A stretch of DNA of 49,119 nucleotides from Darksidea phi (GCA_030770425.1 JASJFT010000286.1:1-49119); one strand, 5' to 3'; counted from the stretch's first letter, positions 20,564 to 31,531 are shown. Program-made: numbers and translations. Notes: generated from the sequence alone by a model not told the origin.

Positions 20564-21040
20564 ATGAAGCTCTCATCTTTGATTGCTGGCGTCGTCGCCT
20601 TCACTGTACCAACTTTGACCATCGGAGCTCCCGAAACACACACTCTACTGCGTCGACAAGTCTGCAGCCGTAGTGGCGAGTCCGGTGTCTGTAGGACGAA
20701 GACAGACTGCGCATACAATTTCCGGAGCTGGTGGGGTGACGGTTCCAACGGCTGTTCAAGTGAGTAGTCTGTCCTTGGGTACTTTTACCGCCAAGAGTCT
20801 GAACAAAATAGACCTTGGTTCTCGGTACATATGCTGTATGAACGATTATGTCTGCAATGATAGCAGTGGAGTCTGCCTTCGCGCCGATACAGATGAGGGT
20901 TGGACGGCCTGTAACCGACTGGGCGGCGGGTTCAGAACAGGGTAAGCGCCAGAATACCTGTCCTGGGCGTGCAAGATGCGCTAACGCTACGGTTTAGGCG
21001 ATGTCCTGGACCAAGTCAAGTTCAATGCTGCGTTGTCTGA
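20564..21040 (+). CDS. secreted 122-residue protein with 12 cysteines (effector-like)
   Basis: Three exons, 20564-20759, 20812-20941 and 20998-21040, with introns of 52 and 56 nt (GTGAGT...AATAG and GTAAGC...CTAAC...TTTAG), give 122 residues. There is a signal peptide (MKLSSLIAGVVAFTVPTLTI), then an Arg-Arg pair at 30-31 that looks like a Kex2-type cleavage site. The mature part has 12 cysteines (34, 43, 49, 64, 73, 74, 80, 87, 99, 111, 119, 120). The C-terminal module ACNRLGGGFRTGRCPGPSQV followed by QCC resembles the short Cys module with CPGP....QCC found in fungal secreted lysozyme-like and NlpC/P60-like proteins, but no catalytic domain follows. The upstream in-frame extension to 20429 lacks a signal and is not used. 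Likely extracellular; function unknown. All splice junctions keep one frame to a stop, which supports an intact gene. Confidence 0.8.
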
Positions 21041-22186
21041 TAGGAATGGTCCTTGGCTTCAAACACACGCTCTCTATATATGAAGCTATCGCTGAGGAAT
21101 CAAACATTTAATGCATGATGTCTCTACTGTCGCCTTGCGAGAATTTCTCTTGGCTCTAGTAACAAGGTGTTGAGCCTTGAGAGCAACGTGACATGATGGA
21201 ACGCGGGGCAAGTTAGAGGTGACGTCATTAAAAAAATTACGCAACAACTCAGTGGTGGGCAGGCTGCTCAACTCCACCTGTATCGCATTCTCTATCTAAT
21301 GCCGCTAGTGAATAAGTCTCTCGTATCATCATCAGTATCAAGATATCAGCTCTGCCCACCTCGTTGCACAACGCTCACGAGTCAAAAAAATTCTTCAAAG
21401 CTGTCAACCCTGCTTTATTCAACTAGCAGTAAACCACCCTAAGATTTTAACGTAAGTTAGATACCACAGTTTCCACGCCGCGCCCGGCTGCCAATACGTT
21501 CAGCAATACAGTTATTAGCGCAATACAGTCATCCTCATCGCCTTCAAAGCCGTGTTAGGCCTCTTACAGGAGTTCGTGATTGAAAGAGCCATCAGGTGCG
21601 TTGTGAAATCTGGTTTGGAAAACAGTCATACCACTGATCGCCCCGACGCCTGCCTACGCTGAATTACATCATCAAACCACCCCCACATGGGCACGGATTG
21701 CATTCGTTGCTACGATTGCCAGCCTTCTTAATCGAGACACCAAGGAAGTTTGCGGTAGGAGTTAACTACGAAGCGCACCGGTGAAACTTTTCCCGTCGCT
21801 AGAGTCTGGGCGTAATAGAATACCTGGGCGTATTAGTGGAGGCCTTGTGACCCAGAGAACACGGTTCGAGATAGAACACTCTACCATTTATATAACTAGC
21901 AACAGAATTCAGCCCGAGGCATTCGTACTGAAATTGTGTCGCTCGGCCCTTCTGCAGCCTGATTTGTTGAAGTGCGGGGTTTAATTGTGAGGCAGTCTTC
22001 CGCCTCTCAACTGAATGCGGGCCCTGCAGGGATGCAAGAACAGCCCCACCCCGTCTTACTCCATTTTGAATGTTCCTGTGCTACTAATCGCACACCCTAT
22101 AAGCCAGCAGTCTTTTTCCCTCCCCCTCTCTTGTCTCTTTTCACGACGGTCGGGCTGAACAAAAGAAGAAGCGTACGGATTTCAAC
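21041..22186. other. no gene seen
   Basis: Several frames of 60-72 codons occur but none has coding-like composition, a signal peptide or a domain. No repeat shared with the rest of the window was recognised. Confidence 0.4.
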
Positions 22187-22925
22187 ATGACTACCACGTG
22201 CTTTGTCAACAGCTCTACGGGAGAACAGACGTGTTTGATGGGCTCAGAAGGTTCTCCGCAAGAAACAACCGAAAATCCTTTCCCTAGCGTTTTCACATCC
22301 TTTGAGACCACGGTCAGGGCTTTTGACCAATATCCAACTATTTTTATAGGTCCAGGCTAACAACAGAATTAAGAGGATTACAGCCACGCTACCTGCATTC
22401 CCTACGCTACCATCCATCCCCGCCTTCCCATCTTCCTCGCCCACGTCTCCAGCATCCCCATCTTGACGCCACAACACCGATCAACCGGCTTGACTACGGG
22501 GGCAAAGATCGCAATTGGTCTTGGCGTTACGGCTACATTTCTAGTAGTTTCCCTTATGATTGGCATCATCATCCTTTTCCGGATGGTAAGGGAAACCTGA
22601 AAGGGATAAAAATCGAAACCAAGCCTCGGCCGCGGTAGCAAATGCAGAGACAGAATTTGGGATTGGGTACAAAGTGGAGATCAATGGGGCGTCTGTCGCC
22701 GCTGTAATGGTTCCGCCCCAGGAACTAGAAGGCTCGAAGCTTTGGGGCAATCGAGTGTTGGAGGCAGTTCTGCATAGAATCCTACGCCTTATTCAATCCT
22801 CGCGAATGTTTCTCTGCGTTGCGACACAATGCAAATTCAATGAAGACAATCCGGCTTTTAACGCCAATGGCCACCTGACCGGGCACGAATCTGAGGTCTA
22901 CCTCGTGGCACATATAGAATTTTGA
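22187..22925 (+). pseudogene. single-pass membrane protein gene, probably broken
   Basis: From ATG 22187 a short frame reads MTTTCFVNSSTGEQTCLMGS and ends at 22359. About 22390-22465 another frame gives a Ser/Pro-rich stalk (LPSIPAFPSSSPTSPASPS) ending in TGA. A third frame then gives TGLTTGAKIAIGLGVTATFL with continuing hydrophobic residues, a membrane span ending FRM. After a possible intron (22586-22649) a cytoplasmic tail follows (TEFGIGYKVEINGASVAAVM, PPQELEGSKLWGNRVLEA). The order ectodomain, stalk, membrane span, polar tail is common in fungal cell-surface proteins such as the intact gene at 26805. The frame changes in the stalk make this more likely a pseudogene than a complex spliced gene. 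Confidence 0.45.
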
Positions 22926-23658
22926 TCTTGGCGACTTGGGACCGTGTAAGCCGACGCCGGTGTGACTGTTCCGATATTGTCGCATATTTACGGAGCTCAA
23001 CATAGAGCACCGGATGGAGAGGCTTTTTAGAATGCAGTTATGAGTGTCAGAATATACGAGCTCGCGAAGCTGGTGTGAGTTAGCTTGTGTGACAGGCCAG
23101 CGGCTTGATGGGTTACATTAACCCAGTAGATATCTCTGAGACGAGTCATTCCCTAGAGGGGTAGCGATTCTTCTTCTATAACGGAATACTACTATTCGTT
23201 CAATGCCCAGCCATCTAACTTCTACATTATCTATTACACTTTTGATAACACTACTTCTTTAGGAGTGTACGACGGGACCCGTGACTCCTAATCGATGATT
23301 AAACGGCTCTAGGAGAGTGGTACAGCCGTGCACGCGTTGGAGCCATAGAATTAATTGCAATATTTTCAGTTTCAGTGCTTTTGATCACACAAAGTAAGCG
23401 TTGTCTAATGTTGCACTGATTCCGCTCTTTCTGCGTCGCGCACTATAGCCTTTGAGTTAGCATTGCATTAGTATGTTAACTTTTTAAGTTTACCTATTCG
23501 GTTAAAGGATGAATAGAGAGTATACATCGCGTATTTTACCACAGATGTATATGGGTTTGCTCTGTTGGTATTGTGGGGGATTTTTAGGCAACAGTAGGCT
23601 TACCTTTTCTACCCCACTTTGCCTCGCTGACGGCGACAACCTCTGGCCCGCAATACAA
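22926..23658. other. no gene seen
   Basis: AT-rich intergenic sequence without recognisable coding or repeat structure. The extended 5' frame of the next locus (from 23509) reads into low-complexity sequence here and is not supported. Confidence 0.35.
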
Positions 23659-24312
23659 ATGGTCGAAACTTCATCGGTCCTGCCCGAAGACCTGCGACTC
23701 AGAGTCCTAAAATTTGCGCTCGCAGAGGATAATGCTGCTCACAATGATCAGTTTAATACAATCTCAGGTACTCGTCTTCAACCTTTCCTCGACATTCCCT
23801 AGCTCGACAACATCGCAATTGAAGACTTTTATACAGGAAACACTTTTATGGTAGAACTTTCCGACTACAAGCCGCTCTCCGATGGCAGGGCGGCGCGTGA
23901 TCCCAAGGATGATGAGTATCTATTCAGGCTTTGTCTCAAACGCCTACGGTAGGACTGGGTACTCTTCCGCCGCTCCAGAAACATTCCTTTCAGCTCCAGT
24001 ATCCTACCTTCACTAAACTTCGACCTCCGATCGCATCCGTCTCGAATCATGAACTACAAGAACTGGAACAGGCTATTCGACCTACAATTCTGGACGCAGA
24101 AGTTAGGTTTTGGAAGACTAGTAGTCACTTATGTTCACCGCAAGTTCGAATCTGAGAAGGAAACGCTTGTCCTATACGACACCCTTGGATCGCTGATTTT
24201 CGACAAGTTAACGTTCAGCGGAGCGAGCACAGGTAGAGAGGGCGCCATATGCGAGATGTATGAGCAACACTACATCACGGAAGGGGCAATGAAGCTGAAT
24301 TTGAAGGACTAG
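23659..24312 (+). pseudogene. hypothetical gene with two in-frame stops (paralogue of 24819)
   Basis: A single forward frame runs from ATG 23659 to the stop at 24310-24312, about 217 codons, interrupted only by TAG at 23800 and TAG at about 23950. It starts MVETSSVLPEDLRLRVLKFA and includes DFYTGNTFMVELSDYKPLS, EYLFRLCLKRLR, FWTQKLGFGRLVVTYVHRKF and EQHYITEGAMKLNL. The N-terminus resembles SLIPDELRLIILQYALTYEG of the gene at 24819. The opening LPxxLRLxxLxxA resembles the start of fungal F-box-like hypotheticals, but I cannot name the family. Both stops can be single C-to-T or G-to-A changes. Confidence 0.5.
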
Positions 24313-24818
24313 GTCAAGGATGGCTACATTCAGACGGACACTGATCAGCGATACACAAAGAGAGCGCAATTCTTGCGCTCTTGAAAAGCGGCAAGCTTGA
24401 AGCAATCGCTTTGTAGAGTATGAAAACTATAAGATGCGCAGTCAGCGGGAGCTGATGGCTGCACATCTCGATTAGGAAAGTCGCAATCAAATCCAGCCTC
24501 CTTTCACCTCCATTTCCAGTAATTGATTTCTAAATCTTTGTCTCGCTAACGCGGTGAAGGCCTCGAGGTCTTAGAATAAAGTTACCATTCAACCCTACTT
24601 GGTAACATATCATGGAGGATAGTGAGAGAATAGAGTTTTAAATTTTGGTTTCGAAACATTGTTAAAGCGCTGTTAAGGGTTGTGAAAACATTATTGAAGT
24701 CCATTTCCCTCCCAATCGTTTCTACAATATAGGCGATATCCTGACATCCGTTCTCATCAACCCCTGCATCGACCCCTACAGTTGGGCCTTACCAGCAACG
24801 CCACTACTACAACACAAA

Positions 24819-25495
24819 ATGGGCGACACTAGCACCTCTCCCGGCAGCAACCCTACTTTGGGCTGGAGCCTTATCCCCGACGAGCTTCGCTTGATAATTC
24901 TCCAATATGCTCTCACCTATGAAGGTCCCATCGATTTCGCACACTTCAATGATGCCGTCGAGGATCGGCTCTTCCCAGTCGCCAGCTGCTCCGCCCTCTC
25001 CGGACTCACGAAAGAAGCTTTATACACGGCAAACACCTTCGTCATCGCTGCTAGCAAAATTAGAAGTTGTAACCATCCTAATTCCACCTAAAATAGATAC
25101 GTCCGCTATCTCCGGATCGGCGTCGGAAGGAGTTTTTTTCCTGGCGCTTCTTACGTCGCATGAGCGAAGGTCGTCGGTTTGGCTTCGAGAATCTCCATGA
25201 TCTCGAGCTAGTAATTGATCACCTCATTATGAATGACTTCGATATGTTAAAGCAATTTCGGGAGGATATTGAGGAACAGGCTGATATTGTCTTCAAAGTT
25301 AGAAAATTGGTTGTTCAATACCGCCAGAGTAGTCCTGTGGTACACGACGAGGATTTTCTTGTGGAAGCTCAAAAGTTAGAAAACCTTGTTTTTCAAATGG
25401 TCACTGTCGAGGGAAGGGATGAAGTGAGAAAACAGGAAACGATTCAACGGGGCTGCTGGAAGCGTGATGCCATAAGACAGGAATATGCTTGTTGA
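24819..25495 (+). pseudogene. hypothetical gene, one stop and one frameshift (paralogue of 23659)
   Basis: From ATG 24819 the frame reads MGDTSTSPGSNPTLGWSLIP, DELRLIILQYALTYEGPIDF, VASCSALSGLTKEALYTANT and reaches TAA at about 25089 (explicable as CAA). The same frame continues NRYVRYLRIGVGRSFF up to a run of seven T at about 25132-25138. There it shifts to the frame SWRFLRRMSEGRRFGFENLH, DLELVIDHLIMNDFDMLKQF and KLENLVFQMVTVEG, ending at 25495. The T-run is the likely indel site. The acidic, helix-rich C-terminal part is typical of fungal hypothetical proteins; function unknown. It lies 507 bp after its paralogue in the same orientation, suggesting tandem duplication. Confidence 0.5.
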
Positions 25496-25659
25496 GGACC
25501 ACGAACTTGTAGCCGGGAGTAATGGGTATACGACGAGGTCTCAGTGGTACTGAGTGCATGGTAACGGCACACTTCTGGTCTTCTTAGCTATTTAAACAAG
25601 ACTCTCCCTCTTAGTCACTGAATTTGGAACGTGGAACGAACGATTACAAGGGGATAGAT

Positions 25660-25830
25660 AGCGTGTACGTAAGGTGGATAGAAATTATGAATAATAAGTA
25701 GTAGCCATCGCGTCGTTAAGCCCGCAGAATAACCTACAAAGTTAAACTCTTCGGGTTTAGCGCAGTCCCTCGCTTATCCATATTAGGCATCGCTCCTCGC
25801 CCTATTAACCCGCCGCTTTTAACGTCTATA
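25660..25830 (+). repeat. dispersed repeat B, copy 2 (partial)
   Basis: The phrase AGTAGCCATCGCGTCGTTAAG matches the middle of copy 1 near 19050. The following TTCGGGTTTAGCGCAGTCCC and CGCTTATCCATATTAGGCAT match copy 3 near 31110-31150. This copy therefore bridges the parts that copies 1 and 3 do not share. Confidence 0.65.
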
Positions 25831-26082
25831 AAATGCTTGCCCTTCCCTCGCCAGGCTTTTTCTCTATTCTTCCCCCCTAACCCCCCAACTTAACTCTAGT
25901 GCGTCTACTGTAAGTAGCCCACCCTTTTCTACGCCTTACCTGCCTACGCCCCTATCTTATCTCCAGCTACTAATTAAAAACTTGCTCTCTCTAATTAGCC
26001 AACCTACTACGTGATATTTCCTAGTTTTCACCTTATCTTTCTTTTTACTATAAGGGATGTAATGTTGTTAATATAATTTTTG

Positions 26083-26256
26083 TGTCGCCTCAATGTTCGA
26101 AACATCACCTCGTCGCTCACGATTAACAGTACTGTGTACAGCTCTACAGCTCTATTATTGTGTATAAGGTGTGGGTATAGCACCTCTACTGTGTACAAAC
26201 TCCTACTGTGTTTCGTGCGGACCTTCTAAAGAGACTCCCACTATGCAAATCTAAAT
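26083..26256 (-). repeat. dispersed repeat A, copy 2 (inverted)
   Basis: The reverse complement of this segment is nearly the same as 2570-2745, including GGTCCGCACGAAACACAGTA and GCGACGAGGTGATGTTTCGA. It lacks a short GAACATC duplication present in copy 1. No coding capacity. Confidence 0.8.
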
Positions 26257-26804
26257 CAAATCAAATAACTTCCGTGTAGAACTAGTGATCTAATAGCGTC
26301 AGTGAAGTTCGATTTAGACGATTTTTAACTCTTATTATTCTACTTTGTCCCCAATCGGTCAACGCACGCTTCGATTTCAATCGCAAACTTTCCACCTAGA
26401 TGTTGATTCCATGGCTAGCCATAGTTGTCCATTCCTTCTACTTTCTCTACTCTCTATCTTAAGTAGATGTTCATGTATGGATGGATGTTTGTTCTATCAT
26501 GGTCATGTGCCCCTAGGGTATGGATAATTACTATGCGCTAGCTAAATACATCATGCCTTCATATTGGCTTCAGTGCAGAAGCCAACTGAGAACTGCTCAT
26601 CCATTGTTCTAACACCATGCTTAGCCAAGGAAATAAACGAAAGTGATACGTTACCGTATAAGAGGCGAGCCACGAAATACTCTTCGGGGTCCCCTATCCG
26701 CAGGTTGTGTGCTTCTTAATCGGCGGCACGCTAGCGGAGGCTCCACGCACCACCCATACCCAACGATATATCCCTTAGCTAATCCTTCTTACGACTTGTT
26801 GATT
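26257..26804. other. no gene seen
   Basis: Downstream flank of the membrane glycoprotein gene (its 3' side on the minus strand). Only frames of up to 100 codons without recognisable features are present. Confidence 0.35.
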
Positions 26805-27590
26805 TCAATTTCTCAGCTTCTTATAACAGAATATCACTATGGTCGCGACCGCAACCACTGCACCAGGCACCCCTACTCCGATTCCAATTTTAGATTCTTT
26901 GCTAAAGCCCTCCTTTTGCTCAGTAGGATTTGCTGTCGGCGATAAAGTGGATGTCGAGTTAACGGTCGGGGAAGAGGTGGCCGCCGAGTTAACGGTCGAG
27001 GAAGAAGTAGTAGAATAAGGTGGCGTGTACGGCGAGAGCCGAGCCGAGAGTGTCCCAAGTTGTGTAGTAATGGTCTGGGTCAGAGTGAGATCGTTGCGAG
27101 TTGCGGACGTGCATGCTTTCATGATTGTGGCGGCGCTGTTGAATTCGTATCTAACGACGTTTGGACTGTCCTCGCCGCTAATTTGCATTAGGCTCGATCA
27201 TAGGTTATTCACAGTTGAAGATGGCATACCAACACCATTGAAGCCCCAGGCACCCGCCCCGCGGCCAATGTCCATAAGCAAAGTACTCCGTATAAGGCGG
27301 GATCTCATCTTTTGGACAGAAGACAAGATTTGGAGTAGTGTAAGTGGCGACCGCGCATGACGTTCCCTCGCTACACCAGAGTGTCCACTCTTTTAACAGT
27401 CAAATCACTGATTAAAGGATGCTAGGCTCAACTTACGAGCACCTTCCCCCAACCAAAATCCGCAATGGTAAGCAGGATCCGGTGGGGTTGTTGGTAGTGA
27501 GTTGCCTGGTGGACCGTTGTTACTGTAGTAGTCGGGTATGGCCAAGACTCGTGGTAGGATAAGAAAGAGCCAGGCGGCGGTGCAGCGCAT
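26805..27590 (-). CDS. single-pass membrane glycoprotein, Cys-rich ectodomain
   Basis: Three exons, 27590-27437, 27389-27230 and 27177-26805, with introns of 47 and 52 nt (GTAAGT...AAAAG and GTATGC...AATTAG), give 228 residues in one frame. Order: signal peptide (MRCTAAWLFLILPRVLA), a Trp/Cys-rich ectodomain (AYHCGFWLGEG, WTLWCSEGTSCAVATY, LVFCPKDEIP, GGCLGLQWC), a Ser/Thr/Pro-rich stalk (SSSTVNSAATSSPTVNSTST), and a membrane span starting IGIGVGVPGAVVAVATIVIF. It ends in a short basic tail (CYKKLRN). This is a common fungal surface-protein architecture (sensor or adhesin-like); no named domain such as WSC can be assigned. The start at 27590 gives a signal peptide directly, whereas upstream codons do not. 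Function unknown. Confidence 0.75.
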
Positions 27591-27781
27591 GGTTGGAATA
27601 TCGATAAACTGAGACACAGAAAATCAGAGCACTATTCTAATATTATAAGCGTTGTAATATTTTGGATAGGAGAAGAGGTGAGGTTTGCAAGTTCACAAGG
27701 CTGGGCTGCCAAGTAGTTATAAATTAAACCCCCGCCTGGCCAGCCCCCAAAGGCCATGGCGTGCCAATCCCAAAGCTGCTA

Positions 27782-29053
27782 CAAGGGGGGATCATAAACA
27801 GGCGGCCCCCCCCCCCCCCTGCTTGGCGCCACCAACCTTGGCAAAAAAAGACACCTGTTTATCCAGCCTATAGAGCTATTCTACCACTCTGTATGCCCGC
27901 CTTCTGCGTCAATAACTGCCTGGCAGCGTTCCCTCATATCCTTCACGTATTTCGAGAAGTCAGGCAGCTCAATTTTATCCCACTCCTCTATTGCGTATTG
28001 CCGTACGTCTTCTGCTGTCTTCGGGAGCCGCTTGCTGATACGGTGCTTGAGCAACCGCCAAACGTTCTCAATAGGATTCAAATCAGGTAAGTTGGCAGGC
28101 CATATTATCTGTAGAATCCCAAGCTGCTCGTGTAGAGCCTGTGTAGCCTTAGCTGTATGAATCGAAGCTCCGTCCTCCATCAGAATAGGTAGTTGAACAG
28201 CAGCCTTAAAGCTGTGGATAGTAGGTACAATATACTCTCGATATACGTCCCCATTAACCTTACCCCAGTCTTTATCAAAGACTACTATAGGGCCCTTCTG
28301 CTGGCTTGCAATACAGGCCCATATCATACAGGCTGAGTAGCCTCGGAACTTTGGTACACAGCATGATAGATCGTATTTCTCCTCTACCCGCCGAGTAACG
28401 TATATCTACCCATGACTACAGGCAATTAAGCACTCATCCGTCCATATAACACGAGACCACTGCCACTCATTCCAGTTAACATAAGCTCGTGCCTACTGTA
28501 GGCGAGCCCGACGGTGCTCCTCTGTAAGGAGTGGCTTTTCAGTTGCTGTACGCCGAAAATATACCTCCTTTTCAAATGCCTTAGCTAGAGTACGCTGGCA
28601 AGCCTGTATCCCCTCTAGCTCTGCTACTCTGAGGTAGTTGAGTCGTCTGTAGTACCCATCAATCGTAGCTCGTTAAATAAGGCGCTTCCGCTTTGGAGTA
28701 TCAAGGATAGGTGGCCTACCTTGAGGCTTCTTCGGCGTCTCAGGTAGGCTTATCGTACGGCGAACGGTGGAGCGCGCGATCGAGAGGGTAGTGCTGATTT
28801 GGGAGTAGGACCAGCCGGCATAGTTGCGCAGGGTAAGGATCTCGATTCGCTGGCGACAGCTAAGCCTGCTAGGGCCCTCAGGGCGCTTCTGGCTATCACG
28901 AGTTCGGATTCGGTGCAAAGAGGGCATGTTGGTTGATAGAATCAGCTTCAGAATCAGCTTCAGGAGGGCTGAAAAAACAGGTGTCTCTTGGCTAGTTTTG
29001 CCGGTTGGTGGCGCTGAGCAGGGGGGAGGGCAGCCCGTACATGATCCCCCTTG
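27782..29053 (-). mobile_element. Tc1/mariner-type element 1
   Basis: A 1272-bp element has inverted termini of roughly 75-80 bp (left CAAGGGGGGATCAT..., right ...ATGATCCCCCTTG), both sharing GCGCCACCAACC and GACACCTGTTT. It is bounded by TA on each side (27780-27781 and 29054-29055), the usual target duplication of this superfamily. The left terminus contains a run of 14 C (27806-27819). It encodes one broken transposase on the minus strand. Confidence 0.85.
27881..28927 (-). pseudogene. Tc1-like DDE transposase with three in-frame stops
   Basis: One minus frame of 349 codons runs from ATG 28927 to the stop at 27881, the usual size for Tc1-like transposases. The N-terminal helix-turn-helix is present (RQRIEILTLRNYAGWSYSQI, IARSTVRRTISLP). 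The catalytic core shows WTDECLI (first Asp), LPILMEDGASIHTAKATQAL (second Asp), and WPANLPDLNPIENVWRLLKH (third acidic residue). Three stops interrupt the frame at RLI*RAT, RLQ*ARAY and SHG*IYV; each can be a mutated CAA, CAG or TGG codon. The reading frame is otherwise continuous, so the damage is point mutation only, as expected from RIP. It cannot make an active enzyme. Confidence 0.85.
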
Positions 29054-29059
29054 TATGTA

Positions 29060-30790
29060 CCTTCGGGGCACGAGCCGTTTTCAGTCACATGACTTAGCGT
29101 TATTATTCATAGTAACAATGCTGAAAAACGTCGATTTCTCTGCCAAAATGAGGGTTTTCGCCATCTGGCTTTTGAATGGGCTTGCTAATAGAGCTGTATA
29201 GTCAGACGTTGAAGTTGTTATCGCCGCCATGAGCCCTACAGAGGGCAGCGAGCCTGAGGTAGTTACCTACACTCATCACCTCAAGGGTCACCTCATTAAA
29301 ACCCGAGTCGAATTGCCAGGCGTATTGTATCTCTCTACGAGCTAGCTCCTTCGTAGATTTTGAAGCACTCTTAACCTTAAAACGGAGGTCCTTAAGGACG
29401 TTTTTGTTGTGTTTTTGAAGGTCCTTAATAGGGTGTAAAGTAGGTGAGTTTGCTGGCTAGGGTATGAACTCTATGCCCTTAGCTTCGAGCTCTATAGCTA
29501 ATAGTCTTCGAGCCTTGATATGAGAGGTGGCAGAGTCCTTAGTAATGACTACTCTCCGCCCTGGGTAGGTTCTCCCCAAGGCCTTTATATAGGGTATAAG
29601 AATAGGCTTATAAACCTAAAAGGCGTACCATACAAAATTAAGGCCGCCCTTGCTATTATCGAGTTCGAAAACCTTATGTTTGTAGGCCCTCTCTAGAGTA
29701 TAGCGTTGTCTTCTGCCCTTCCTGTTAGAGCGAGGAATTCGGGTATTATGCTTATTAACCTCGCGATTTAAGCTCTATAGGTATTTATACTCTATAGTAT
29801 CGGGTACTATAGCTCTACGACGTTGCCTATTAATAGTAGTACGTAGTTTAGTATTTTGAGTTTCTAATTTCTTCGCCTAATCGATCGCAAGGGTGTTGCT
29901 CTTAGGTTCCTAGATAGTGAGCGGGCGGAGCGTTGCGCAGGGAGCTGAACAGGTAGCTTCCTATTGTATGAACGAGAATCGTATAGAGGGTATATGCTAT
30001 GCTTCCTCATAGGCGTCGGCGCCTCTATTATAGATATCAGCTTATTGCCCGTACCTCTGAACCCCAGGTAGTATTCGTTAATACTAATTAGGATAAACTT
30101 AGTATCGATTTCCCAGCCCTTCTACTCTGTATCTCTAAGTGAGACGCCCGCCAGGCGCTCTAGGGTATATGTATATTCGAGTGGCGCGCGTTTAGTATTA
30201 TCGTCGAGCTTCGTTTTACGAGGACGACGGTGGCGTTTAATAGGGCGTAGGTGTAGTATATCGAGCTTATAGTGTTGAGGGTGTAGGCAGACTTTTCGAA
30301 TAGTAGTGTCTTTGAGAGGTTCTCGCCCTGATTTCTCGCGCTCGTAATTGACAGTATCAGTTCTGTGCCATGTACTATGGTGTAATACCTGGCTGCGTAT
30401 TTCTTTAGACTCTTCAGAACCCGGCGCAACTATCTGCTGCTCATGATACCCCACCTGAGGTTCTATATAGTTGATGAGCTCGAAGAAATCGTCAGATCCA
30501 GCGAGGTTCAAAGTGCGCTGGTAGAACTTGCAGACAGAGTCTGGGTGGCATCCGAGCTTTTGAGAAATCTCTATCCAACTACACTGAAAATGAGTTTTGT
30601 ACACAATAATGAGGGCACGGATCGAAAGCGACATATCAACTGCACTGTTTTGCTTCATTTGGGGAAATTTGAATATGTGGGTGTTGAGTTATATTGATAT
30701 ACAGAAATATCACATATGTGGTGGTAGACTTGGCAGCGCGCGCACGACCCTCTAAATCACGTGACTGAAAAACGGCTCGTGCCCCGAAGG
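29060..30790 (-). mobile_element. Tc1/mariner-type element 2
   Basis: Termini CCTTCGGGGCACGAGCCG... (29060) and ...CGGCTCGTGCCCCGAAGG (30790) are inverted repeats that extend about 30 bp through TTTTCAGTCAC with few mismatches. TA dinucleotides flank both ends (29058-29059 and 30791-30792). Length is 1731 bp. The interior is strongly TA-enriched and holds a broken transposase on the minus strand. Its left end lies only six bases after the last base of element 1. Confidence 0.8.
29240..30658 (-). pseudogene. transposase of element 2, heavily mutated
   Basis: The 5' part (30658-30122) is open for 178 codons and contains a helix-turn-helix-like region (IRALIIVYKTHFQCSWIEIS, QKLGCHPDSVCKFYQRT). 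The catalytic part follows, with stops: RIPRSNRKGRRQRYTLERAY, VFELDNSKGGLNFVWYAF, YPGRRVVITKDSATSHIKAR (second Asp region), and ANSPTLHPIKDLQKHNKNVL. In the last phrase HPIKDLQ stands where the Asn-Pro-Ile-Glu acidic signature is expected. The core thus looks like a Tc1/mariner DDE enzyme of a fungal branch different from element 1. Many TAG/TAA codons and TA-rich composition point to RIP. Confidence 0.7.
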
Positions 30791-30889
30791 TAGCAAAGAC
30801 GGCAGATTAATAGAGGGGGAATGAATGCGCGCGTCGGCGGGCATGGCGTATGAAGCGTTGACAATATATTGACAGGATGGATGCGGCCC

Positions 30890-31170
30890 GTTTTAGGGCT
30901 TGTTTAGTTATTGTAGATTTTAGAATCTAGAACGAATTGGAACGAGACGGCGTGGGGCAGTGTGAGAACTAGGCAATAAAAGGTAACGGGTTAGACTTAG
31001 CACTTTAGATGCAAGCGACTTTAAAAGCGGCGGCACAGACCCTCCAAAAACGGAGTCAAAAGTTCCCAGACGTAGAGTTACTGCGGTAACCTCTGTCCAG
31101 GGACTCCCCTTTCGGGTTTAGTGCAGTTCCTCGCTTATCCATATCAGGCATCGCTCCTCCCTCCGTGCCT
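30890..31170 (+). repeat. dispersed repeat B, copy 3
   Basis: It begins near TTGTTTAGTTATTGTAGATT and shares TTTTAGAATCTAGAACGAAT-type sequence with copy 1. It also shares GCAAGCGACTTTAAAAGCGG with copy 4 (35080-35100). It ends at CGCTTATCCATATCAGGCAT, shared with copy 2. It lies about 100 bp after the end of Tc1 element 2. Boundaries are approximate. Confidence 0.7.
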
Positions 31171-31531
31171 CCCACTTCTTCCGCCTGTACAAGCTACAAT
31201 CCTCGCTGTGCCGCTTCGTCGCCCGATCTAATGCAGCAGCCAAGCGCACGATCACAATGCCAAACCCGCCAATACATTAAATATCGCTCCACAAAGCCCT
31301 AACCCTTAACAAGCAAATATATATGCAAGATTGATTTAATCGGACAATGTGATGAATTTGTCAGGTATATAAAGGAGGGCAGTGAGTTCGTGGGAGATTT
31401 CTGGAGAATGGCAAGGGAATATATGGCTTGCTGCACTATGAGTACTGCACCTTCTGCCACCACGAACACCTCCCAACCGAAGTCTTGTCTCTCACTTCCT
31501 GGAAGCCCGTTGCGTTGCTGAGTTGAAGCAT

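Noticed and set aside
27761..28090. A 109-codon plus frame across the poly-C tract
   Set aside because: Antisense to the Tc1 transposase and partly inside the terminal inverted repeat.
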